Positions 6,662-14,518 of a stretch of DNA of 15,420 bases are shown piece by piece. Origin of the DNA: Paracoccaceae bacterium (GTDB lineage: Bacteria > Pseudomonadota > Alphaproteobacteria > Rhodobacterales > Rhodobacteraceae); contig RGAJ01000010.1 of the NCBI GenBank assembly GCA_009920225.1, positions 1 through 15,420 of the forward strand, read 5' to 3'. Below the pieces are notes generated by a model, which saw nothing but the letters and a program-made list of their open reading frames with translations, was not told the origin of the DNA and did not search any database. A program made the position numbers and the translations under genes. The stretch's first letter is position 1; the number at the start of each line of letters is the position of its first letter.

Positions 6662-7831
6662 ATGAACGTAGCCGTAATGCCGGAAGGGGCTGTCCCCTTC
6701 TCTTTTCAAGATATTTTGATGGACGAAATTAGCGCACGCCGCTTTGATCGCCCTACCTTGGTTCTAAGCCGCGAGGCCGTACGATACCAATATCGCGCAC
6801 TCGCGTCTGGTTTGGGCCGCGCGCACATCCATTATGCTGTAAAGGCAAACCCACAACGCGAAGTGTTGCAAACGTTGATCAGCGAAGGATCAGGTTTTGA
6901 TGCGGCGTCTCGTGGTGAAATTGAATTGTGTTTGTCGTTGGGTGCGAAGCCTGAGCAGATTTCATTTGGCAACACAATCAAACGTGCCTCTGACATTGTT
7001 TTTGCATATGAAAACGGCATCACATTGTTCGCCGCCGATGCAGAAGCAGAGCTGGAAAAAATTGCCGCGCATGCGCCCGGTGTTCAAGTGTACATCCGTC
7101 TTTTGGTTGGCGCGACAGGGGCAGATTGGCCGCTGTCCCGCAAATTTGGGTGCACACCGCCAATGGCGTTGCCATTGATGGCGAAAGCGGTTGAATTGGG
7201 TCTCAAACCCGTTGGATTGTCGTTCCATGTTGGATCCCAAACACGCAACGCATCCATGTGGCGTGATACGCTGGATCAGGTTGCTGCGGTTTGGCGTGAG
7301 GCGCAAGCGGCGGGTTATGGTCTAAGCTTGATCAATATCGGCGGTGGTTTTCCTGCAACCTATGAATATGAGGTTGAGGCACCGAATGCCTATGCGGTCC
7401 AAGTTATGGACATGGTCAATGAACGCTTTGCAGACGCGACCTATGTGATGGCTGAACCTGGCCGTGGCATGGTTGCAGAAGCAGGTGTGATTGCCGCAGA
7501 GGTGATGCTTGTATCCCGCAAATCCGACGATGATCTACATCGCTGGGTGTATCTGGACATCGGTAAATTCTCAGGTTTGGCCGAAACCATGGACGAGGCG
7601 ATCCGTTATTCTTTTGTCACGGATCGGGATCATGAAGATATGGCACCCTGTATCGTCGCGGGCCCAAGCTGTGACAGCGCGGATGTTCTTTACGAAAAAC
7701 GCCCCGTTATGTTGCCCGTTGGCTTGGCTGCAGGCGACCGCATCATGATCAAATCATGTGGCGCGTATACAACCACATATTCATCGGTCTGCTTTAACGG
7801 CTTCCCTCCGTTGGATGTACTGGTGGTCTGA
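6662..7831 (+). CDS. PLP-dependent ornithine (possibly lysine/ornithine) decarboxylase
   Basis: Fold-type III (alanine-racemase-like) decarboxylase of 389 residues, which makes putrescine from ornithine in the cytoplasm. The PLP lysine is K61 in HYAVKANP. Further signatures are FHVGSQ (188-193), the phosphate-binding glycines INIGGGF (224-230), EPGRGMV (265-271), the second active-site motif GPSCDSAD (334-341, with C337 and D338), and GAYTTTYS (367-374). There is no large N-terminal extension, so arginine decarboxylase is excluded; diaminopimelate decarboxylase is unlikely because of the GPSCDSAD pattern. Lysine or dual activity remains possible. The start at 6662 is chosen over an in-frame TTG at 6647 because GGAG (6651-6654) sits seven bases before it. 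Single gene with its own leader and a strong terminator. Confidence 0.9.
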   Translation: MNVAVMPEGAVPFSFQDILMDEISARRFDRPTLVLSREAVRYQYRALASGLGRAHIHYAVKANPQREVLQTLISEGSGFDAASRGEIELCLSLGAKPEQISFGNTIKRASDIVFAYENGITLFAADAEAELEKIAAHAPGVQVYIRLLVGATGADWPLSRKFGCTPPMALPLMAKAVELGLKPVGLSFHVGSQTRNASMWRDTLDQVAAVWREAQAAGYGLSLINIGGGFPATYEYEVEAPNAYAVQVMDMVNERFADATYVMAEPGRGMVAEAGVIAAEVMLVSRKSDDDLHRWVYLDIGKFSGLAETMDEAIRYSFVTDRDHEDMAPCIVAGPSCDSADVLYEKRPVMLPVGLAAGDRIMIKSCGAYTTTYSSVCFNGFPPLDVLVV

Positions 7832-7833
7832 AT

Positions 7834-7864
7834 AAAAAACGCCGGCCTTTTGGCCGGCTTTTTT
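7834..7864. terminator. Bidirectional intrinsic terminator between odc and recR
   Basis: A perfect seven-pair stem GCCGGCC (7841-7847) / GGCCGGC (7852-7858) with loop TTTT is flanked by six A bases on the left (7834-7839) and six T bases on the right (7859-7864). It can therefore end transcription of both convergent units. The recR stop codon (7863-7865) overlaps the T-run. Confidence 0.93.
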
Positions 7865-8456
7865 AAACCTTGCGGCGGGCGCTTAACGCAGCACTAATGG
7901 TACCGTCATCAAGGTAATCTAGTTCTCCGCCCACGGGCACACCTTTGGCAAGTGACGTGACAGATACGCGATGCTCAAGCTGATCTGCGATATAATGCGC
8001 GGTTGTTTGGCCGTCGATTGTCGCGTTCAATGCAAGGATAACTTCGGTCACGTTTTCGGTCGTAACGCGATCTGTCAGTTTTGGAATGCGGATATCATCC
8101 GGTCCTACGCCATCCAATGCCGATAAGGTACCCCCCAGAACGTGATAGCGGCCTTTGAACACATTGGCCCGTTCCATCGCCCAAAGATCGGCGACGTCCT
8201 CGACAACACAGATCTCACCATTGGCCCGTCCTTCGTCATTGCAAATGCTGCAAATATCCGACGTTTCAATGTTGCCACAGTTCAAACATTCGCGCGCGGT
8301 ATCGCCCACGCGTTTCATTTGATCGGCCAGTGGCGTCAGCAAAAGCGCACGTTTGCGGATCATGTGCAAAACCGCACGACGCGCCGATCGTGGCCCAAGC
8401 CCGGGAAGCTTGGCCATCATCGCGATCAACTGATCAATGTCGTGCGATTGCGCCAT
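7863..8456 (-). CDS. recR: Recombination mediator RecR
   Basis: Part of the RecFOR pathway, which loads RecA at gapped DNA. The 197-residue protein has the family order: an N-terminal helix-hairpin-helix ([17 protein letters not shown], 17-33), a four-cysteine zinc site (C57, C60, C69, C72 in CLNC...CSIC), and a Toprim domain starting at ICVVED (82-87) with later [16 protein letters not shown] (107-122). The C-terminus has [20 protein letters not shown], typical of RecR. It is the last gene of dnaX-ybaB-recR, starting two bases after the ybaB stop, and ends in the shared terminator. Confidence 0.97.
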   Translation of the reverse strand: MAQSHDIDQLIAMMAKLPGLGPRSARRAVLHMIRKRALLLTPLADQMKRVGDTARECLNCGNIETSDICSICNDEGRANGEICVVEDVADLWAMERANVFKGRYHVLGGTLSALDGVGPDDIRIPKLTDRVTTENVTEVILALNATIDGQTTAHYIADQLEHRVSVTSLAKGVPVGGELDYLDDGTISAALSARRKV

Positions 8457-8458
8457 GA

Positions 8459-8803
8459 TTAAAAGGGCATTTTCATACCAGCCGGCAGGCCAAGAGACTC
8501 GGTCAGTTTGCCCATTTCCTCGGCCGCACGATCCGCCGCTTTTTGTTGGGCATCTTTCACGGCGGCAACGATCAAATCCTCGACCACTTCTTTTTCGGAG
8601 GGAACGAAAATGCTTGGGTCAATGTCTAATGATTTCAGATTTCCTTGCGCTGTGCAGGTCGCTTTGACCAATCCTGCGCCCGCTTCGCCGACAACCAAAA
8701 TGCTGTCCATATCACCCTGCATCTGGGTGTATTTCTCTTGCATTTCTTTTGCGGCTTTCATCATTTTGGCCATATCACCCATGGCGCCTAAACCTTTGAA
8801 CAT
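8459..8803 (-). CDS. YbaB/EbfC-family nucleoid-associated protein
   Basis: 114-residue DNA-binding dimer of the YbaB/EbfC family. The N-terminal helix is methionine- and lysine-rich ([19 protein letters not shown], 11-29), followed by the beta-rich core with [20 protein letters not shown] and the conserved LDIDPSIF stretch, then a helix with [15 protein letters not shown] and C-terminal LPAGMKMPF. It lies between dnaX (11-base gap) and recR (2-base gap), the order found in a great many bacteria, so cotranscription is near certain. The exact role in vivo is unsettled; family members bind DNA and alter its shape. Confidence 0.95.
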   Translation of the reverse strand: MFKGLGAMGDMAKMMKAAKEMQEKYTQMQGDMDSILVVGEAGAGLVKATCTAQGNLKSLDIDPSIFVPSEKEVVEDLIVAAVKDAQQKAADRAAEEMGKLTESLGLPAGMKMPF

Positions 8804-8814
8804 ACTATGTTCTC

Positions 8815-10572
8815 CTATTCTTCTTCAAATGGATCCCACTCATCCTCGACCTCGGGCAACGCGTCGGCTTGGGCGTCGGCGATCAAATCTTGGTGTGTGA
8901 CGATTTTGGTTATATGTGCTTTGGGAAACGCACTGACAACGGCTTGCACCAGTGGATGCGTTGCAGCTTTTTCCTTCAAGGCGATTTCGGCGGCGTCCTT
9001 AACATCGGCAATCGTGTCGCGACCACCAGAGTTAACAAGGCTGACTGCCCACCGCTTTCCAGTCCATGACTGCAGTCGACTTCCCAATCTTTGTGCCAAG
9101 TCGTTTGGGGCATCTGCGGTCGGCTCAAATTCAATGCGGCCGGGTTGATAGGATGCAAGCTTTACGCAGGTTTCCACTTCGACCAACAATCTGACATCGC
9201 GCTGGGATCGGATCAATTCGACCACGCTGTCAAATGACGCATAATACGACAAACTATCGGCTTGCGTGGCAACTGCCACGGCTGGGCTGCCGGCCCGAAG
9301 TGTTGCACCGCCACCTTGCGGGTGTCCAGTTTGCGCGCTGCCTTGCGCCACAGTTTGCGACAGGGCACCCCGTTGCGAAGTGCCGCCCCCTGGTGGAGGT
9401 GGCGGAGGTGTCTCTTCGAGGCGTTTGACCAATTCTTCGGGGGATGGCAGATCGGCCACATGGGTCAATCGGATCACCGCCATTTCCGCAGCCATCATTG
9501 CATTTGGGGATGACGCAACTTCGTCCAATGCTTTTAACAACATTTGCCACATGCGTGTCATGACCCGCATTGGCAACAGTCCCGCCAATGCCACACCCCG
9601 TGACCGTTCATCGGGCGATACCGTTGGATCATCTGCGGCATCTGGCGTTATTTTTACAACCGAAATCCAATGCGTGATTTCCGCAAGATCACGGATGACC
9701 GCCATCGGATCAGCGCCATCCGAATATTGTTGTCCCAGTTCATTCAACGCACCCGCAGCGTCGCCGCGCATGATCATTTCAAACAGATCGAGCACACGAC
9801 CACGATCGGCCAATCCCAACATCGCACGCACTTGGTCGGCATTTGTTTCACCTGCCCCATGGCTGATTGCTTGATCCAAAAGCGATGTTGCATCCCGCGC
9901 CGATCCTTCGGCTGCACGCGTGATTAGGGCAAGCGCATCATCGGTGATCTCTGCCCCCTCAGACGTCGCAATTTTGCGCATGAGCGCAATCATCACCTCT
10001 GGTTCGATACGGCGCAGGTCAAAGCGTTGGCAGCGTGACAAAACGGTGACGGGGACTTTGCGTATCTCAGTAGTGGCAAAGATGAATTTCACATGCGCAG
10101 GCGGCTCTTCTAGTGTCTTCAACAACGCATTGAATGCGTTTGTGGACAGCATGTGAACTTCGTCGATGATATAGATCTTGTACCGCGCAGAGGCCGCGCG
10201 ATAATGCACGCTGTCGATTATTTCACGGATGTCATCAACGCCTGTGCGGCTGGCGGCGTCCATTTCCATGACGTCGACATGTCGCCCTTCCATAATCGCT
10301 GTACAATGTTCGCACACGCCACAGGGTTCTGTGGTGGGCGTTCCGGTTCCATCGGGACCTACGCAATTCATGCCTTTGGCGATGATCCGCGCCGTGGTGG
10401 TTTTCCCCGTTCCGCGAATTCCCGTCATGATGAAAGCTTGTGCAATGCGGTCGGCGGCAAAAGCGTTTTTCAGCGTGCGCACCATGGCATCTTGTCCGAC
10501 CAAATCGGCAAATGTTTCTGGGCGATATTTTCGCGCCAAAACTTGGTAGCCTTTGGAGTTCGCCTCTGCCAT
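8815..10572 (-). CDS. dnaX: DNA polymerase III subunit tau (clamp loader ATPase)
   Basis: AAA+ clamp-loader subunit that loads the beta sliding clamp and, through its C-terminus, holds polymerase cores. In 585 residues: LARKYRPETFADLVGQ (12-27), Walker A GIRGTGKTT (51-59), zinc site C70, C84, C87, C90, Walker B IIDEVHML (135-142), sensor 1 FATTEIRKVP (165-174), and SRCQRFDLRR (179-188). A proline/glycine-rich linker (PPPPPPGGG near 390) leads to the tau-specific tail ending in DEWDPFEEE. GAGGA precedes the ATG. I see no obvious A-rich slippery heptamer for a gamma frameshift; in Caulobacter the short form is made by ClpXP cleavage instead, which may apply here. First gene of the operon with ybaB and recR. 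Confidence 0.97.
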   Translation of the reverse strand: MAEANSKGYQVLARKYRPETFADLVGQDAMVRTLKNAFAADRIAQAFIMTGIRGTGKTTTARIIAKGMNCVGPDGTGTPTTEPCGVCEHCTAIMEGRHVDVMEMDAASRTGVDDIREIIDSVHYRAASARYKIYIIDEVHMLSTNAFNALLKTLEEPPAHVKFIFATTEIRKVPVTVLSRCQRFDLRRIEPEVMIALMRKIATSEGAEITDDALALITRAAEGSARDATSLLDQAISHGAGETNADQVRAMLGLADRGRVLDLFEMIMRGDAAGALNELGQQYSDGADPMAVIRDLAEITHWISVVKITPDAADDPTVSPDERSRGVALAGLLPMRVMTRMWQMLLKALDEVASSPNAMMAAEMAVIRLTHVADLPSPEELVKRLEETPPPPPPGGGTSQRGALSQTVAQGSAQTGHPQGGGATLRAGSPAVAVATQADSLSYYASFDSVVELIRSQRDVRLLVEVETCVKLASYQPGRIEFEPTADAPNDLAQRLGSRLQSWTGKRWAVSLVNSGGRDTIADVKDAAEIALKEKAATHPLVQAVVSAFPKAHITKIVTHQDLIADAQADALPEVEDEWDPFEEE

Positions 10573-10593
10573 AGTTCCTCACATAAACCTTTG

Positions 10594-10631
10594 CTGGTCC
10601 TAAGCTATGCGCTTGATGCGCTAAGGTCCAG
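10594..10631. repeat. Imperfect inverted repeat in the dnaX/phosphatase divergent promoter region
   Basis: CTGGTCCTAAGC (10594-10605) and GCTAAGGTCCAG (10620-10631) are inverted copies with two mismatches in 12 positions, separated by 14 bases that themselves contain ATGCGC twice (10607-10612 and 10616-10621). It occupies most of the 97-base gap between divergent starts. It could be an operator for a dimeric regulator or a hairpin in a leader. Confidence 0.5.
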
Positions 10632-10669
10632 AGAGGATGCAAAGCCAAGCACAATAAAATGGGCAACCA

Positions 10670-11152
10670 ATGACGGAATTCACGATTTCAACGATCACGA
10701 TGGGGCAAGGCGCGTTCGGGATTTCACCCCTTCCAGGTCGGTATGGCGACATAGAACAGGATGCGGACATGATTTCAAACTGGGGCGCGCAGCTTGTTAT
10801 ATCGATGACCCCCCATGATGAGATGCGCCAAAAGGGTGCATCAAACCTGCCAGACGTATTGCAAAAACGCGGTGTCAAATGGATGTCTGTTCCTGTCGTT
10901 GACTTCGGATCTCCGGATGCTGACACCGATGTGGTTTGGTCGGCAACAGCGCCTTTTGCACATCAGATCGTGTCACAAGGCGGTCGTGTTTTGGTCCATT
11001 GTTTTGGCGGATGTGGGCGATCTGGAATGGCCGTCCTGCGTCTTATGGTCGAACTGGGGGCAGACGGCGAAACCGCTTTGGAGCGCCTGCGTGAACAAAG
11101 ACCCTGCGCGGTTGAAACAGACGCACAAACGCGATGGGCGTTGCGAGCTTGA
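10670..11152 (+). CDS. Cys-based protein phosphatase, dual-specificity/CDKN3-like
   Basis: 160-residue cytoplasmic protein of the protein tyrosine/dual-specificity phosphatase superfamily. The phosphate loop is VHCFGGCGRSG (109-119): catalytic C111, then five residues to R117, with S118 next. The likely general acid is D78 in VPVVDFGSPD. The stretch between, and the N-terminal GRYGDIEQD and QLVISMTPHDEM, fit the small CDKN3-like subgroup found in many Proteobacteria. The natural substrate is unknown; a phosphoprotein or a small phosphorylated molecule are both possible. It is a single gene, divergent from dnaX. The ribosome site before 10670 is weak, but no better start fits. Confidence 0.83.
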   Translation: MTEFTISTITMGQGAFGISPLPGRYGDIEQDADMISNWGAQLVISMTPHDEMRQKGASNLPDVLQKRGVKWMSVPVVDFGSPDADTDVVWSATAPFAHQIVSQGGRVLVHCFGGCGRSGMAVLRLMVELGADGETALERLREQRPCAVETDAQTRWALRA

Positions 11153-11154
11153 TT

Positions 11155-11195
11155 TCATCTTTGCAAAAATACTCGCGCCGCAGGCATGCGGTCGG
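11155..11195. repeat. Rhodobacteraceae-type intergenic motif with hairpin, possible ffs terminator
   Basis: The phosphatase gene is followed directly by TTCATCTTTGCAAAAATACT (11154-11173) and then a small hairpin CCGCA-GGCA-TGCGG (11178-11191). From memory, this combination (gene end, TTTGCAAAAATACTC, then a GC-rich palindrome) recurs downstream of many genes in Rhodobacteraceae genomes. Read on the minus strand it is a hairpin followed closely by TATTTTTG, so it could terminate the SRP RNA transcript. TTTGCAAA at 11160-11167 is a perfect palindrome. Confidence 0.5.
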
Positions 11196-11224
11196 TTGCA
11201 AAGTTCAAGAGGCCTGAGAAAAGG

Positions 11225-11320
11225 TGAGAGGCTGGACATCGACCCAAGCGGGGCTCGTTGCGGCTGCTTCCTTCCGGACCTGACCGGGTTGGCGAGGCGC
11301 TCGCCCGCGCCAACCTCTCG
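11225..11320 (-). ncRNA. ffs: Signal recognition particle RNA (4.5S type)
   Basis: On the minus strand, the nearly universal SRP core GGTCAGGTCCGGAAGGAAGC (within 11260-11285) is present, with the GGAA tetraloop that binds Ffh. Flanks pair as expected: 5' GAGAGGTTGG (11319-11310) with 3' CCAGCCTCTC (11235-11226), with one wobble. This gives a short hairpin RNA of about 95 bases without an Alu domain, as in other Gram-negative bacteria. Together with Ffh it targets inner-membrane proteins to FtsY. Ends are set by the outer stem and are accurate to a few bases. Confidence 0.95.
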
Positions 11321-11327
11321 ATGCGTC

Positions 11328-11355
11328 AAATAGGTCTTTGCGAACAGAAATGCAA
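11328..11355 (-). promoter_or_regulatory. Candidate promoter of the SRP RNA gene
   Basis: On the minus strand TTGCAT (11355-11350) and CTATTT (11333-11328) are 16 bases apart, with the -10 box about nine bases before the RNA 5' end. The hexamers are only fair matches; placement relative to the RNA start is the main support. Confidence 0.35.
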
Positions 11356-11453
11356 CCAACAAATCCATTTTGTTTGCCCTGTGATCTGAATGCAGAAGCA
11401 TTGCACATCATGATGTTTCGGTGTCTAAAGATCCCAGTTATTGGGGGAAGACG

Positions 11454-12401
11454 ATGACAGGTCAGTTTGATTTAACCTTTGCAGGATCCGATCTGGATCG
11501 CGCCGCCGACCTGCGTGGCACAGACAAAGCAATCCCGCGTGCAGATGACAGATGTCTTGTGTTTTGGCGTGGCAAGGTCTTGATCGATCTAAATGCTGAA
11601 ACCCCAATCTATTTTGTCAAAGCGGGTCATCGCGCGCTTGATGGGGCAGATTACATATTTCTGGGCGTGGATGAAGCGGGGCCTTTGTTCGCCTTTGATA
11701 TTTCTGGATGGGAACCTGATGTGGGCGAAATGCCCAGCGAAGCGGTGTTTTTCGATCCGACCCATCAACGTCACCCAGATTTTCCAGACACCATCGTTTT
11801 TGCCGAACCTCGCGGATTGTTGATGAATTTTACCCCGCGCGAAGGGGAATTGGTTTCGACGGCAAAAGCCTTGTTTCATTGGCATCAGTCGCACAGGTTT
11901 TGCGCAAAATGCGGCCATAGCTCTGACATGACCCAATCGGGTTGGCAACGTACCTGCCCAAGCTGCGGTGCCTCGCATTTTCCACGGACTGATCCCGTGG
12001 TTATTATGCTAATCACACATGGTAACAACATTCTCTTGGGCCGTTCGCACCCATGGCCACAAGGCATGTATTCGTGTCTTGCGGGGTTTGTAGAACCGGG
12101 CGAAACGCTTGAATCGGCCGTCAGACGTGAGGTGTTTGAGGAAACCAACATCCGTGTTGGCGACGTAAAATACATCGCAAGCCAACCTTGGGCATTTCCA
12201 AATTCGCTCATGATCGGATGTCACGGCGAAGCCCTAAGCCAAGATATTAAAATTGACCCGGTCGAAATCGAAGACGCCTTATGGCTTTCCAGATCACAAC
12301 TGTTAGAGGTCTTTGCAGGGAATGATACCCGAATATTCCCCGCACGTCCGGGATCGATTGCGCATTATTTGATTCGAAATTGGCTTGCTAATCGCCTGTA
12401 A
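11454..12401 (+). CDS. nudC: NudC-type NADH pyrophosphatase (Nudix, zinc ribbon)
   Basis: Hydrolyses NAD(H) to NMN(H) and AMP; E. coli NudC also removes NAD caps from RNA. The 315-residue protein has the full family layout: an N-terminal domain (1-140), a zinc ribbon C150-x2-C153 ... C168-x2-C171, and a Nudix box beginning GFVEPGETLE (211-220) with catalytic REVFEE (225-230). The NudC-specific SQPW motif follows as SQPWAFPNS (243-251); the usual second proline is alanine. The Nudix box ends EETNI rather than EExG. The start at 11454 (ATG, after GGGGGAAG) is preferred to an in-frame GTG at 11421. The SRPBCC gene follows 38 bases on and may be cotranscribed. Confidence 0.92.
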   Translation: MTGQFDLTFAGSDLDRAADLRGTDKAIPRADDRCLVFWRGKVLIDLNAETPIYFVKAGHRALDGADYIFLGVDEAGPLFAFDISGWEPDVGEMPSEAVFFDPTHQRHPDFPDTIVFAEPRGLLMNFTPREGELVSTAKALFHWHQSHRFCAKCGHSSDMTQSGWQRTCPSCGASHFPRTDPVVIMLITHGNNILLGRSHPWPQGMYSCLAGFVEPGETLESAVRREVFEETNIRVGDVKYIASQPWAFPNSLMIGCHGEALSQDIKIDPVEIEDALWLSRSQLLEVFAGNDTRIFPARPGSIAHYLIRNWLANRL

Positions 12402-12439
12402 ATCGCTATCTCTGACCATGAGTAGGGGATTATTCAAAT

Positions 12440-12898
12440 ATGAAGTTTTCATCACACCACGATATCAAACTTTCACAAACGGAAGTCTTTGATCGCCTAT
12501 CCGAGTTCGAAGTATTTGAACGGATGGCAATCAAACGCGGGGCGCGGGTCAATCGGATCGACGAATCGGAAGATATCTCAGAAGGTCTAAAGTGGCGGAT
12601 TGGGTTTACGTTTCGCGGACGCAATCGATCCTTTGAAGTAAACTTGATCGAAGCAGATGTGCCAAATTCTTTGGTTTTTGATGCCGACAACCCAAGCGTG
12701 GCGGGAAAGACGCGGATCGATGTGATCCCGTTGTCGCGCACGCAGACGCGCTTAAAGGTTGAAGCCGTTATTCAACCAAAGACACTGGGTGCGCGATTGT
12801 TGGTTCAATCGATGAAACTGGCGCGATCAAAGTTCAATCGCCGCTTTGCGCGGCGTGTTCAGGATCTGGCAGAAGGTATTGAGGCGGGATTTGAATAG
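12440..12898 (+). CDS. SRPBCC-fold (START-like) family protein
   Basis: 152-residue soluble protein. It begins with the strand MKFSSHHDIKLSQTEVFDRL, typical of polyketide-cyclase/START-like proteins where a beta strand leads into the helix carrying VFDRLSEFEVFERMA. Then come alternating strands (LKWRIGFTFRGRNRSFEVNL, NSLVFDADN, GKTRIDVIPL, TRLKVEAVIQPKT) and a long basic C-terminal helix (LARSKFNRRFARRVQDLAEG). The fold forms a hydrophobic pocket, but no catalytic residue can be assigned. It lies 38 bases after nudC and ends 14 bases from the convergent pheA stop with no visible terminator between. Confidence 0.8.
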   Translation: MKFSSHHDIKLSQTEVFDRLSEFEVFERMAIKRGARVNRIDESEDISEGLKWRIGFTFRGRNRSFEVNLIEADVPNSLVFDADNPSVAGKTRIDVIPLSRTQTRLKVEAVIQPKTLGARLLVQSMKLARSKFNRRFARRVQDLAEGIEAGFE

Positions 12899-12912
12899 GC
12901 CCGCCACCGTTT

Positions 12913-13746
12913 TCAATCGCGACTGCGGTCAGTTGGATAAACGCCAAGAATGTGGATCGAATCGGTAAAGTAATCCAATTCTTCTAGGGCAAGCTTCACG
13001 TTATCGTCTTCGGGGTGGCCTTCGATATCGGCGTAGAACTGCGTGGCTGTAAATGATCCACCGACCATGTAGCTTTCCAATTTGGTCATGTTCACGCCAT
13101 TTGTCGCGAATCCCCCCATTGCCTTGTAAAGGGCGGCAGGGATGTTGCGCACTTGGAAGACAAAAGTAGTCATCATCGTACGATCTGAACGACGGCTGTG
13201 ATCGGGGGTGCGCGACATGATCAAAAAGCGCGTTGTATTGTGGCCATAGTCTTCGATATTGCTTGCCAACACGTTCAAACCATAGGCCTGCGCCGCCAAT
13301 TCCGAGGCCAAAACACCGCTTGACCGGTCGCCGCTGACGGCCAATTCTGCCGCTGCGCCTGCGCTATCTGCGGCGGCTTCTGCCGCGATATTATGCTTTT
13401 GCAAAAATGACTTGGCTTGGGGCAGTAACACCAAATGCGCGCGCACCTTTTTGATATCTTGTAACGGAACACCGGGCAGCGCCATCAACGAAATCCGCAC
13501 GCGCGTGAAAATTTCACCAACGATGTGCAAATCTGATTCAGGCAGCAGGCGGTGGATATCGGCGACCCGTCCATAGGTTGAATTTTCTACGGGCAAAGCG
13601 GCCAAGTCTGCGTGGCCTGAACGCACCGCGGCAATCACATCGTCAAAGGTTTTGCACGGCAGCGGCGTCATCTCTGGATGGGCAGAATTGCATGCTTCGT
13701 GGCCGTAGGCCCCGAGTTCACCTTGAAATGCGATATATTTTGTCAT
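12913..13746 (-). CDS. pheA: Prephenate dehydratase (with C-terminal ACT domain)
   Basis: Converts prephenate to phenylpyruvate in phenylalanine synthesis. 277 residues: the dehydratase domain (1-180) begins IAFQGELGAYGHEA (5-18), has LPVENSTYGRV (51-61) and the catalytic-site motif NTTRFLIM (170-177). The C-terminal ACT domain (192-270) contains KLESYMVGGSFTATQFYADI (222-241) and EGHPED (242-247). The usual ACT motif for phenylalanine binding is ESRP; here it is ESYM (224-227). No chorismate mutase domain is fused, as is normal in this group. The start at 13746 is chosen because the conserved domain begins there; an open frame extends 28 codons upstream without support. Divergent from the cytochrome c gene. 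Confidence 0.93.
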   Translation of the reverse strand: MTKYIAFQGELGAYGHEACNSAHPEMTPLPCKTFDDVIAAVRSGHADLAALPVENSTYGRVADIHRLLPESDLHIVGEIFTRVRISLMALPGVPLQDIKKVRAHLVLLPQAKSFLQKHNIAAEAAADSAGAAAELAVSGDRSSGVLASELAAQAYGLNVLASNIEDYGHNTTRFLIMSRTPDHSRRSDRTMMTTFVFQVRNIPAALYKAMGGFATNGVNMTKLESYMVGGSFTATQFYADIEGHPEDDNVKLALEELDYFTDSIHILGVYPTDRSRD

Positions 13747-13859
13747 TTTTTTTCCGTTTTTTATCAATCTTGGTCGTTTCGTCGCGGTACTACACCTTGC
13801 ATAACGTGGTTGGAAGCGGATAGAAAGCACCCAAACATTAGCAGATGGAATGATGAGCT

Positions 13860-14378
13860 ATGGACACAATGACCTTTACCAAAATTATTGGCGGCTTCTG
13901 TGGCGCCCTTTTGGTTTTCTTGCTGGGTAACTGGGCCGCAGAATCTTTGTATCATGTCGGACCAAGCGGTCACGGCGAAGAGCACGTTGCAGGGTATGAG
14001 ATCGCTGTAGAAGACGGCGAAGGCGAAGCAGCTGAAGAAGAAGAAGTTGATTTCGCAACCATCATGGCATCCGCAGACGCAGATAAAGGCGAAAAGGTTT
14101 TTGGCAAGTGTAAAGCCTGTCACAAGCTAGAAGACGGCGCAAACGGCACAGGCCCACATTTGTATGGTGTTGTGAATCGTGCGGTTGGATCAGTTGATGG
14201 CTATGGATATTCTGGTGCATTGGTCGCAGTGGCAGATGTTTGGGACCCAGAACATTTGAACGGCTTCTTGACCAACCCAAAATCCTATGCGCCCGGCACA
14301 AAAATGGGTTTTGCAGGTCTGAAAAGCGTTGATGACCGCGCGAACCTGATCGCATATCTGGCGACAATCGGAAATTAA
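13860..14378 (+). CDS. Membrane-anchored cytochrome c (CycM/c552 type)
   Basis: 172-residue electron carrier held in the inner membrane by an uncleaved N-terminal helix ([19 protein letters not shown], 9-27), followed by an acidic linker (44-66, with a run of four glutamates) and a periplasmic class I cytochrome c domain. Haem is attached at CKACH (84-88); M149 in GTKMGFAGL (147-155) is the likely sixth ligand. [10 protein letters not shown] (97-106) is typical of mitochondrial-type cytochromes c. In Paracoccus the similar c552 (CycM) carries electrons from the bc1 complex to the aa3 oxidase, the probable role here. An ATG at 13869 is an alternative start three codons in. It has its own terminator. 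Confidence 0.92.
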   Translation: MDTMTFTKIIGGFCGALLVFLLGNWAAESLYHVGPSGHGEEHVAGYEIAVEDGEGEAAEEEEVDFATIMASADADKGEKVFGKCKACHKLEDGANGTGPHLYGVVNRAVGSVDGYGYSGALVAVADVWDPEHLNGFLTNPKSYAPGTKMGFAGLKSVDDRANLIAYLATIGN

Positions 14379-14404
14379 TCCAACGCCAGTACAGCAATTT
14401 GATG

Positions 14405-14432
14405 AAAAGCCACGCAATTTGCGTGGCTTTTT
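14405..14432 (+). terminator. Intrinsic terminator of the cytochrome c gene
   Basis: A perfect 12-pair stem AAAAGCCACGCA (14405-14416) / TGCGTGGCTTTT (14420-14431) with a three-base loop, ending in five T bases. It starts 27 bases after the stop. Confidence 0.93.
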
Positions 14433-14518
14433 CGTCATTGCGATCACAGATTCTTGATTGCTCTTGCACCTAACCCTAGCTTCGCACTAGCTTGGTATAA
14501 AAAATGAGGGAGTTTGGA

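Noticed and set aside
8815..9010. Programmed frameshift in dnaX to make a gamma subunit
   Set aside because: The best A-rich site (five A bases near 8970, minus strand) is not a canonical slippery heptamer and lies close to the C-terminus, where a shift would not give a gamma-sized product.
9266..9874. A 202-codon open frame on the plus strand opposite dnaX
   Set aside because: It lies wholly within dnaX on the other strand, has no recognisable domain, and low-complexity composition. dnaX is certain, so this is an antisense shadow.
10153..10818. A 221-codon plus-strand frame spanning the dnaX start and the phosphatase gene
   Set aside because: It crosses two well-supported genes and the promoter gap between them in a different frame or strand, and shows no family motif.
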